A stretch of 5,434 bases of DNA, taken from contig QHYF01000357.1 of NCBI GenBank assembly GCA_003224075.1, positions 1-5,434 of the forward strand, written 5' to 3'. Position numbers and translations under genes: made by a program. This stretch comes from Acidobacteriota bacterium (GTDB lineage Bacteria > Acidobacteriota > Terriglobia > Acidiferrales > UBA7541). The notes under the pieces were generated by a model that made no database searches, was not told the DNA's origin, and saw nothing but the letters and a program-made list of their open reading frames with translations. Shown here one piece after another: positions 1 through 5,155 of the stretch; within the stretch, counting starts at the first letter, position 1; every line of letters begins with the position of its first letter.

Positions 1-914
1 GCTCTCTCCGAAATTTTCCCTGCATTCGTTTTCACGCTGCAATTCGCAGACACGCGCTCTGCGATCCCTCCGCGCTCTCCGCGTCTCCGCGTTATCACTT
101 TCTTCGCCGGCATCCAGCGCAGAATCGCCCAGCCGCGCCTCATCGCAATCTTCTCAAGCTCCCTCGAAGGATTCACCGCCGCGGGCCGCCCCACCGCTTC
201 CAAGAGCCAGCGATCATGCGCGCTGTCACCATAGGCGTAGCATCGCCCCAGATCGAGATTCAGCTCCGCGGCGATCTGCCGCACCGCCCGAACCTTCGCT
301 TCGCCAAACATCGCTTCTCCAACTATTCGCCCTGTCCACCGATCGTTCACTTCCTCCAGCCGCGTCGCGCAGATCCCGATCGATGTGGTGATCCCCTTCA
401 CAGCAAGCCGCAGTATGAGCGCAAGCGCGGCCGCCGATGCCAGCGGCTCCAGCGTTCCAGTCACCAAAAAAATCGCGTGACCCTGTTTTGCATGCCACCC
501 AAGTCGCTCGATGGCGTCAGGAAGAAATGCCGGGGCAGGCAGTCGTGGATTGCGCCGTCGAGGAGCAGGCGGCTGTCCGTCGTCCCGGCGACCGTTTTTG
601 TGCCGGGAAGATACAAAACTCTCTCTCCCGTCACGCTGATCAATACTTTGCACTCCTCTCAGGTACATTTTGTTTTCCTGCAGCACTGCATTAATCCCGC
701 TCGGCAGCAGCCGCATTGCTTCTCCCAGCCACGAGAAATAGTTTTTTGCAGGAATCGCTTGCCGGTATCGCAAGATTCGGAAGAATCTCCGCTCGAGCGA
801 CGGCAGGGCCATCAGTGTTCCGTCCAAATCAAAAAACGCCGCGATGCGCTCATGCGCTGCTGAACGCTTCACACCCTTTGCCTCTTCTGCTCCGTTTGCC
901 TCCTTCCACTCCAT
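1..914 (-). CDS. HAD-superfamily subfamily IB phosphatase (PSPase/PgpC-like), 3' end beyond left edge
   Basis: Reading leftward from the ATG at 914-912, the frame stays open for 304 codons and leaves the window without a stop. The HAD motifs are clear: motif I FFDLDGTL (D29, D31), motif II FLVTGT (T152), motif III K207 in GEAKVRA, and motif IV YGDSAHD (D230, D234). These are the catalytic residues of an Mg-dependent phosphomonoesterase that forms an aspartyl-phosphate; the helical cap lies between motifs I and II. No signal peptide is seen, so it is probably cytoplasmic. The start overlaps the stop of the upstream CDP-alcohol transferase gene by one base, and GGGAGG lies 7 bases upstream, so the two are probably translationally coupled. 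By context the substrate may be a phosphorylated head group of a lipid; this is inference. Oddities: residues about 88-128 are Arg/Pro-rich with poor codon bias, and family similarity appears to end near GWAILRW (residue 267), so the rest may be an acquired tail. The phosphatase call is firm; the substrate is unknown. Confidence 0.85.
   Translation of the reverse strand, partial: MEWKEANGAEEAKGVKRSAAHERIAAFFDLDGTLMALPSLERRFFRILRYRQAIPAKNYFSWLGEAMRLLPSGINAVLQENKMYLRGVQSIDQRDGRESFVSSRHKNGRRDDGQPPAPRRRNPRLPAPAFLPDAIERLGWHAKQGHAIFLVTGTLEPLASAAALALILRLAVKGITTSIGICATRLEEVNDRWTGRIVGEAMFGEAKVRAVRQIAAELNLDLGRCYAYGDSAHDRWLLEAVGRPAAVNPSRELEKIAMRRGWAILRWMPAKKVITRRRGERGGIAERVSANCSVKTNAGKISER
57..91. repeat. 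short GC-rich CTCCGCG repeat cluster
   Basis: CTCCGCG occurs exactly at 68-74, 77-83 and 85-91, and a degenerate copy CTCTGCG lies at 57-63, giving a phased array with 8-11 base spacing. Sequences of this kind (CTCCGCGTCTCCGCG) resemble dispersed extragenic repeats known from several GC-rich phyla; membership of such a family is inference, since only this one copy is visible. It lies within the C-terminal reading frame of the HAD gene, where it encodes an Arg/Gly-rich tail. Confidence 0.4.
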
Positions 915-1594
915 CACGCCGCCTCCCGCATTGCGTCCTTCGCTCCGCGCGCCTGCCCCACGCTTCCCACGATGTACTTCCAGCCCTCCACCAACACCGG
1001 CAGCCCGCGCACCAAGCAAAACGCCGCCGTTGCCCACGTGATCATCTGCGCGCCCACGCGAATCATCGCGTGCACGTCCGCCGCAAGCTCACCCAGAAGC
1101 GCCACCGGTCCTCGCGTTAGCGCCAGCTCCAAACCCAGATAGCAAAAGCATAGGCACTTCATCGCGGCATACATCCCGCGGCTCCAGCGCGACCCAACCA
1201 GCGCACGTCCCCACCACGTCTGCAACATCGCGTTCGCCCCCCAGCCCGAATGCCCCGCCTTCATCGCCAGCCCGCGCAGGAAATCCGTCGCCGCGCCGCG
1301 TGCAAAAAAGAATACCGGCAGCCACAGCGACACCATCCCCACAACCGCGAAATACGTGAAGTACACGTTCTCGATCATGCGGTCGCCGAGGATGTCGAGC
1401 TGCGCGCCTACGGGCGTCGCCAGGTTTTTTCGGCGCGCAATGTGCCCATCCAGCGCATCCAGGGCGATCGTCGTCACGGTTAGCCCTACCGCAGCGAGGT
1501 TCGCCCAGGGCCCTCGCCCAAAAAGACACACCGCCGCGAATCCCACCACCACGCGCAGAAGCGTCACCTTATTCGGTGTCCATTGCGTACTCAT
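914..1594 (-). CDS. CDP-alcohol phosphatidyltransferase family membrane protein (PgsA-like)
   Basis: This 226-residue integral membrane enzyme would transfer a phosphatidyl group from a CDP-activated lipid to an alcohol acceptor, releasing CMP, at the cytoplasmic membrane. The complete signature DxxDGxxAR-x8-G-x3-D-x3-D is present: D46, D49, G50, A53, R54, G63, D67 and D71. The N-terminal TPNKVTLLR (residues 6-14) matches the PN-x2-T-x2-R entry motif of PgsA-type members. Several hydrophobic segments follow, at about 15-26, 33-47, 78-98, 145-158 and 183-204. I start at the ATG at 1594 because GGGGAGG sits 10 bases upstream and the PgsA-like motif follows at once; a further 21 in-frame residues upstream, from a GTG at 1657, look non-coding. 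It is the first gene of a two-gene unit with the HAD phosphatase. The acceptor (glycerol-3-phosphate, inositol phosphate, serine or other) cannot be read from the sequence. The family is certain; the specific enzyme is not. Confidence 0.9.
   Translation of the reverse strand: MSTQWTPNKVTLLRVVVGFAAVCLFGRGPWANLAAVGLTVTTIALDALDGHIARRKNLATPVGAQLDILGDRMIENVYFTYFAVVGMVSLWLPVFFFARGAATDFLRGLAMKAGHSGWGANAMLQTWWGRALVGSRWSRGMYAAMKCLCFCYLGLELALTRGPVALLGELAADVHAMIRVGAQMITWATAAFCLVRGLPVLVEGWKYIVGSVGQARGAKDAMREAA
922..927 (-). promoter_or_regulatory. Shine-Dalgarno site of the HAD phosphatase gene, inside the upstream gene
   Basis: GGGAGG on the minus strand lies 7 bases before the ATG at 914-912 and within the last codons of the CDP-alcohol transferase gene. 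With the TGATG stop/start overlap, it fixes the HAD start and argues for coupled translation. Confidence 0.7.
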
Positions 1595-2057
1595 CAGCCA
1601 TGCGCCTCCCCGACGCCTGTCTAGGCCATGGCAAGCCCCCTGCCAATCCATGTGCACGTAACTCGTCCTCTTTCAATTACTTAAGCAGCGCGCCGAAGTG
1701 TTCTTTTCGAGCCTGCGCCAGCCAAACCCTTCATCTGTCGCCCTTTCTCCATCAGAACCCTTTGCGTTCCCCATTGCGTCTAAGGATTAGCAGTTGCTCG
1801 CACTTGCGCCCGCGGAGTCAACTCGTCATTCTCGGTCTCCGCCCCTCGTCCGAATGGGCGGCACTCGACAGAAGCACGAGCATCCACTTGTTTTATGGGA
1901 GAATGGAACGGGCCGCTTCGCGGTCGTGCTTGGGGTCTCACAAAAAAGTCTTTGCGCCGCAGGTTCGGTTCGAAATAAATTCCCTGCCCGTCCGGTCTTC
2001 GACTGAGATTGCACAGGATAGAGTTGTGATGACCGATTGTTACAGGACAGAATTTTT
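1595..2057. other. divergent intergenic region (463 bases), no convincing gene
   Basis: This spacer separates the minus-strand lipid operon from the plus-strand ccdA and should carry promoters for both. I see no strong sigma-70 promoter. A weak candidate for ccdA is TTGCGC (1952-1957) with TAAATT (1976-1981) 18 bases on. A small hairpin, CCGC-TTC-GCGG, lies at 1913-1923, and AGCACG (1873-1878) can pair with CGTGCT (1925-1930), so a transcript here could fold. Open frames in the region (for example 1576-2061 plus and 1826-2014 minus) are rich in Ser, Arg, Pro and Cys and show no recognisable motif. The end near 2044 has AGGACAG, a modest ribosome site for ccdA. No tRNA is found. Confidence 0.5.
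1605..1611 (-). promoter_or_regulatory. Shine-Dalgarno site of the CDP-alcohol transferase gene
   Basis: GGGGAGG on the minus strand ends 10 bases before the ATG at 1594-1592. It supports this start over the in-frame GTG at 1657. An ATG only 3 bases downstream of the site is in another frame, opens just a ten-codon reading frame, and is too close to the site to be used well. Confidence 0.6.
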
Positions 2058-2927
2058 ATGACGGATGTCTCTCTGGCAGCGGCCTTTCTCGCCGGGCTCG
2101 TTTCGTTTCTTTCGCCCTGCGTTCTGCCGCTCGTTCCGGGCTATATCTCCATGCTTTCCGGCATCGGCATGGAGCAGCTCCGCAAAGGCGAACTCCCTCG
2201 CTCCGGGCTTTTCCTTTCTTCTCTCGCGTTCGTTGCCGGCTTCTCCGTCGTCTTCATCTCCTTCGGCGCCTCCGCCAGCGCCGTTGGTTCCTTCCTTCGC
2301 CAAAACCGCGCCCTCCTCGCCCCCGTCGCCGGCGCATTGATCCTTCTCTTCGGCCTTCACCTCATCGGCGCGCTGATCAAACTCAATCTCCGGTCAGGAA
2401 TCGTCCTCGGTGTCATTTTCGTCGCTCTTGGGATTGCGGCGCTTTTCCGTGGCGCGCCCCTCTTTGCCGGTCTCGGCGCTTCGCACTTTTTTTCGCTCTC
2501 GCTCATCGGCTTTTTCGGCCCTTCGATGGCCCGCTGGCTCAATCGTGACGTCCACCTCCGCGGCAGCATCGCGCAGCCCGGCGTCTGGAGCGGCTTCTTC
2601 CTGGGCTTCGCGTTCGCCTTCGGCTGGACGCCCTGCATCGGCCCCATTCTCGCCACCGTTCTGGCTCTTGCCGCCGCCAGCGACACCATCGCCCGCGGCG
2701 TCCTTCTCCTCGCGGTTTATTCCGCCGGCTTGGCTATCCCCTTCCTGCTCACCGCCCTTGGCATCAGCCAATTCATGGCCTTCTACAAAAACTTTCGGAA
2801 ATATCTCCACGCCGTCGAACTATTCAGCGGCGTTTTGCTGCTGCTCGTCACCTGGCTCGCCGGAAAACTCAGTTTCTTGAACGGCATTGTTTTATGGCTG
2901 GAGCATGCTCTCACGGGCGCGAAATGA
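2058..2927 (+). CDS. ccdA: CcdA/DsbD-family thiol:disulfide transmembrane electron carrier, enlarged
   Basis: This 289-residue polytopic membrane protein carries reducing equivalents from cytoplasmic thioredoxin to thioredoxin-like proteins outside the membrane, for cytochrome c maturation and related thiol chemistry. The two family signatures are present: FLSPCVLPLVPGY (C21) in the first membrane segment and FGWTPCIGPI (C193) later; these are the only two cysteines and form the redox pair. Hydrophobic segments lie at about 5-28, 51-77, 86-107, 113-130, 134-155, 176-207, 212-238 and 252-281. CcdA usually has six segments in about 220-245 residues. The surplus here is residues about 108-160, inserted between the third segment and the one with C193. 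I start at the ATG at 2058 (MTDVSL) because it leads straight into the first segment and has AGGACAG upstream; an in-frame TTG at 2037 is less likely. The gene lies 63 bases before the ResA-like gene, its expected partner. The family call is very secure. Confidence 0.93.
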   Translation: MTDVSLAAAFLAGLVSFLSPCVLPLVPGYISMLSGIGMEQLRKGELPRSGLFLSSLAFVAGFSVVFISFGASASAVGSFLRQNRALLAPVAGALILLFGLHLIGALIKLNLRSGIVLGVIFVALGIAALFRGAPLFAGLGASHFFSLSLIGFFGPSMARWLNRDVHLRGSIAQPGVWSGFFLGFAFAFGWTPCIGPILATVLALAAASDTIARGVLLLAVYSAGLAIPFLLTALGISQFMAFYKNFRKYLHAVELFSGVLLLLVTWLAGKLSFLNGIVLWLEHALTGAK

Positions 2928-2941
2928 CTGGCGTCATCACA

Positions 2942-2972
2942 TTGAGAAGGATGCGCCGCTTACGCGTATAAT
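2942..2972 (+). promoter_or_regulatory. sigma-70-type promoter candidate for the ResA-like gene
   Basis: TTGAGA (2942-2947, five of six to TTGACA) and a perfect TATAAT (2967-2972) are separated by 19 bases, slightly longer than the usual 17. A start around 2978-2980 would give a leader of only about 11-13 bases that just contains the GAGG ribosome site (2981-2984). It lies between ccdA and the thioredoxin gene, so the latter may be transcribed separately as well as with ccdA. Confidence 0.5.
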
Positions 2973-2990
2973 TCAATTTTGAGGCTTGCA

Positions 2991-3557
2991 ATGAAAAAAG
3001 CTCTTTTGGTCGTGATTACCGTGCTCCTTCTGATTGTTCTGACGTGGAAGCTCGACAAGGTCACCCGTGTCAAACCAAAAGCCTCCACCAATGACACCGT
3101 TCAGGCCGACGCCACCCTTGGTACCCTCGCTCCCAACGTCACCTTCAAGGATCTCGATGGCAAGAACGTTCCCCTCAGCCAGTACCGCGGCAAAGTTGTT
3201 CTCGTCAACTTCTGGGCTACCTGGTGCGAGCCCTGCCGCGTTGAGATTCCCTGGCTCATCGAGATGCAGCAAAAATACAGCGCCAAGGGATTTACCGTGC
3301 TTGGCGTTGACGTGGACGACGAAGGCCGCGACGTCATCGCCGCCTTTGTCAAGAACGAACGTTTCAACGTGAATGGTGAGAAGGCGCAAATGAACTACCC
3401 CATTCTGATCGGCAATGACGCCATCGCCGACAAATTCGGCGGCCTCTTCGGCTACCCCACCAGCTTTCTCATCTCCCGCGACGGCAAAGAAGTGAAAAAG
3501 GTCCAGGGCCTCATCAGCTACGACGAAATTGCCAAAGCCATCGAGTCGCAACTCTAG
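2991..3557 (+). CDS. resA: membrane-anchored TlpA/ResA-type thiol-disulfide oxidoreductase
   Basis: This 188-residue protein has an N-terminal membrane anchor (about residues 4-18, after MKK) with no cleavage or lipobox motif, placing the thioredoxin domain outside the cytoplasmic membrane. The domain runs from about residue 45 to the end. It contains the pre-strand GTLAPNVTFKDLDGK, the active site WATWCEPC (C79, C82) and the cis-proline loop GYPTSF (P156). CEPC is the motif described for ResA, which keeps apocytochrome c haem-site cysteines reduced; other TlpA-family members share the fold, so the exact substrate is inferred. The upstream ccdA would supply its electrons. I start at the ATG at 2991 because GAGG lies 6 bases upstream and the basic-then-hydrophobic anchor begins there; the in-frame TTG at 2979 would overlap the ribosome site. 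It has its own promoter candidate, and no terminator is evident after it. Confidence 0.9.
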   Translation: MKKALLVVITVLLLIVLTWKLDKVTRVKPKASTNDTVQADATLGTLAPNVTFKDLDGKNVPLSQYRGKVVLVNFWATWCEPCRVEIPWLIEMQQKYSAKGFTVLGVDVDDEGRDVIAAFVKNERFNVNGEKAQMNYPILIGNDAIADKFGGLFGYPTSFLISRDGKEVKKVQGLISYDEIAKAIESQL

Positions 3558-3574
3558 GTGACTTATTTGGTTTT

Positions 3575-3745
3575 TCAGAACCCTTCCTTGACCCTTAGCG
3601 TCCAGAACCGCGCCATGGCCTTGCCCGCGTGCAAATCCACAATCAGCGGAGCGTGTTCGGCCAGGAGACGGTCACGGGCCGCGGCCGTGCGTACCTCCCG
3701 TGGCCTGTTATCCTTGAGGGGCGACTCGCGAAGTATGGGTACGAA
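3575..3745 (-). pseudogene. coding-like 56-codon fragment without a start codon (possible gene remnant)
   Basis: On the minus strand the frame between the TGA at 3748-3746 and the TGA at 3577-3575 encodes 56 residues with natural-looking composition and mostly G or C third positions, including AAARDRLLAEHAPLIVDLHA and ARFWTLRVKEGF. A charged helix (about residues 16-30) is followed by a mixed segment. It has no usable start: the first ATG comes at residue 44 and no ribosome site is seen. I do not recognise the family. It may be the decayed end of a gene once present between the ResA-like gene and ffh, or a chance open frame in GC-rich DNA. It is on the opposite strand to both neighbours. Confidence 0.25.
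3670..3705 (+). other. strong hairpin in the spacer upstream of ffh
   Basis: GGTCACGGG (3670-3678) pairs with CCCGTGGCC (3697-3705) to give a nine-pair stem with one G-U pair and an 18-base loop, which itself contains the palindromic core CCGCGG. It is about 42 bases before the ffh start. No T-tract follows, so it is not a typical intrinsic terminator. It may be a structured leader of ffh or a boundary element after the ResA-like gene. The signal recognition particle RNA core (GGAAGGAAGCA-type) is not present here, so this is not ffs. Confidence 0.4.
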
Positions 3746-3747
3746 TC

Positions 3748-5091
3748 ATGTTTGAGAACCTTACAGAGAAGCTGCAACGCACCTTCAAGAACCTGCGCGG
3801 CCAGGGCAAGCTCACCGAAGAACATCTGGACGCCGCGCTCGCGGAAATCCGCGAAGCGCTGCTCGAAGGTGACGTCAACGTTGGCGTAGCTGACGAGCTC
3901 CTTGCGAATATCCGCAAAAAGGCCATCGGCAGCGAAGTCATGCTGCAGCTTTCACCTGACCAGCAAGTTGTCAAAGTGGTTCGCGACGAACTCTCCGCCA
4001 TGCTTGGCAAGCACGCCAAGCCGCTCTTTGCCTCGCGCCCTCCTTCGGTGTGGATGATTGTCGGCTTGCAAGGCTCCGGCAAGACTACCACCACCGGCAA
4101 GCTCGCCAAATGGCTTGCCCAGCATGGACATCGGCCCATCGTCGTTTCCACGGACGTTTATCGTCCCGCCGCCCGCGAACAGCTCGCCCAGGTTGCCAAG
4201 GCAGTCGGTACCGCAATTTGGCCCGGGGCGGGCACGGATAAACCGCTCGAAATCGTCAAAGGCGCCATCAAGGAAGCGAAACTTTCCGCCAGCGACGTGA
4301 TCCTCGTGGACACCGCCGGCCGCCTGCACATCGACGATGAATTGATGAACGAACTGAGCTTGCTGAAGAAAGAGCTGCAGCCCAGCGAGATTCTCTTCAT
4401 CGCGGATTCCATGATTGGTCAGGATGCCGTGCGCTCCGCCGGAGAATTCCACAAGCGCCTCGGCCTTACAGGCGTGATTCTCACCAAGCTCGATGGCGAC
4501 GCACGCGGAGGCGCCGCGCTTTCCATCGCCAAGGTTTCCGGCGCGCCCGTGAAATTCGTGGGCCTTGGCGAAAAATACGATGCCCTCGAAGGTTTCTATC
4601 CGGAGCGCATCGTCTCGCGCGTCCTCGGCATGGGCGACATCATGTCGCTGATCGAACGCGCCGAGCAGGCCGTGGACAAGAAAGCCGCCGCCGAACTCGA
4701 ACGCAGACTGCGCAAGGAAGAATTCACGCTTGAAGATTTCCGCGATCAACTCAAACAGGTACGGAAGATGGGCCCGCTCGAGCAGCTCGTGGACATGCTC
4801 CCGAAGATGGGCCCGCTCGCCAAACTTCCCAAAGATGCGCAGGTGGACGAGAAAAGGCTGAAGCAGGTCGAAGCCATCATCGATTCGATGACCAATGAAG
4901 AGCGCCGCGACCACAACGTTATTGACGGCAAACGGCGCAAGCGCATCGCCAAGGGCAGCGGCACAACCGTCCAGGACGTTAACACGGTCCTCAAGCAGTA
5001 CCTGCAAATGCGCACCATGATGAAGCAGTACGGCGCTATGGCCGCCCGCAGCAAAATGAAAGGCCTCGGCAAACTCGCGGGCTTGTCGTGA
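3748..5091 (+). CDS. ffh: signal recognition particle GTPase Ffh (SRP54 homologue)
   Basis: This 447-residue protein binds 4.5S SRP RNA and the signal sequences of nascent membrane proteins, then docks with FtsY at the membrane. The N domain spans about residues 1-88, from MFENLTEKLQ. The G domain spans about 98-295 and carries the P-loop GLQGSGKTTTTGK (106-118), TDVYRPAAREQL (135-146), DTAGR (188-192), TKLDGDARGG (246-255) and GLGEKYDALEGF (272-283). The M domain spans about 310-447, with methionine-rich stretches and the RNA-binding motif RRKRIAKGSGTTVQDVN (396-412). Length and start match the family, whose members begin MF-D/E-NL. TDVYRP has Val where Thr is common (DTYRP), a mild change. 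The ribosome site is poor: only GGGT lies near the right distance. The gene follows a 190-base spacer with a strong hairpin, and the next gene is convergent, so it seems monocistronic here rather than joined to rpsP. Confidence 0.98.
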   Translation: MFENLTEKLQRTFKNLRGQGKLTEEHLDAALAEIREALLEGDVNVGVADELLANIRKKAIGSEVMLQLSPDQQVVKVVRDELSAMLGKHAKPLFASRPPSVWMIVGLQGSGKTTTTGKLAKWLAQHGHRPIVVSTDVYRPAAREQLAQVAKAVGTAIWPGAGTDKPLEIVKGAIKEAKLSASDVILVDTAGRLHIDDELMNELSLLKKELQPSEILFIADSMIGQDAVRSAGEFHKRLGLTGVILTKLDGDARGGAALSIAKVSGAPVKFVGLGEKYDALEGFYPERIVSRVLGMGDIMSLIERAEQAVDKKAAAELERRLRKEEFTLEDFRDQLKQVRKMGPLEQLVDMLPKMGPLAKLPKDAQVDEKRLKQVEAIIDSMTNEERRDHNVIDGKRRKRIAKGSGTTVQDVNTVLKQYLQMRTMMKQYGAMAARSKMKGLGKLAGLS

Positions 5092-5105
5092 GCGCGAAAG
5101 AAGGA

Positions 5106-5124
5106 TCTGTCTTGGTGGGACAGA
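5106..5124. terminator. weak hairpin between convergent genes, possible transcript end
   Basis: TCTGTC (5106-5111) and GACAGA (5119-5124) form a six-pair stem with a seven-base loop, 15 bases after the ffh stop. GG (5103-5104) could pair with CC (5128-5129) across an internal loop. No T-tract is seen on either strand, so a classic intrinsic terminator is not supported. It is the only structure I find in the 64-base gap where the two transcripts converge. Confidence 0.25.
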
Positions 5125-5155
5125 CTTCCGGATGTCGGGATTTGATTTGTGTTCG

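Noticed and set aside
216..863. 215-codon plus-strand open frame
   Set aside because: It is antisense to the HAD gene, whose catalytic motifs are all present. The plus-strand product is Arg/Pro/Ser-rich and has no motif.
1571..1603. Ten-codon frame (MADEYAMDTE) overlapping the transferase start
   Set aside because: Its start is only 3 bases from the ribosome site and it has no other support; probably chance.
716..1661. Several plus-strand frames opposite the lipid operon (for example 716-1120 and 1356-1661)
   Set aside because: They are low-complexity Arg/Pro/His-rich shadows of two genes with clear signatures on the minus strand.
1960..1980. GGTTCGGTTCGAAAT as a tRNA T-arm
   Set aside because: No matching acceptor stem, anticodon arm or D-arm can be built in the bases upstream.
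1576..2061. 161-codon plus-strand frame in the divergent spacer
   Set aside because: Its composition is Ser/Arg/Leu-rich without motif or ribosome site, and it overlaps the start of the CDP-alcohol transferase gene.
2924..2937. ATGAC-TGGC-GTCAT hairpin across the ccdA stop as a terminator
   Set aside because: The stem has only five pairs, is not GC-rich, and no T-tract follows.
2973..3551. 192-codon minus-strand frame opposite the ResA-like gene
   Set aside because: The plus strand has the anchor, CEPC site and cis-proline loop; the minus product has no recognisable feature.
3558..3747. 4.5S SRP RNA (ffs) next to ffh
   Set aside because: The hairpin suggested it, but the conserved GGAAGGAAGCA-type tetraloop and asymmetric loop core is missing.
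3558..3755. 65-codon plus-strand frame starting GTG directly after the ResA-like stop
   Set aside because: The Arg/Ser-rich product has no motif and it overruns the ffh start; the minus frame of the same bases looks more coding-like.
3952..5007. 351-codon minus-strand open frame inside ffh
   Set aside because: It is antisense to a perfectly conserved ffh. Its Gly/Ala/Phe/His-rich product is typical of a mirror frame in GC-rich genes.
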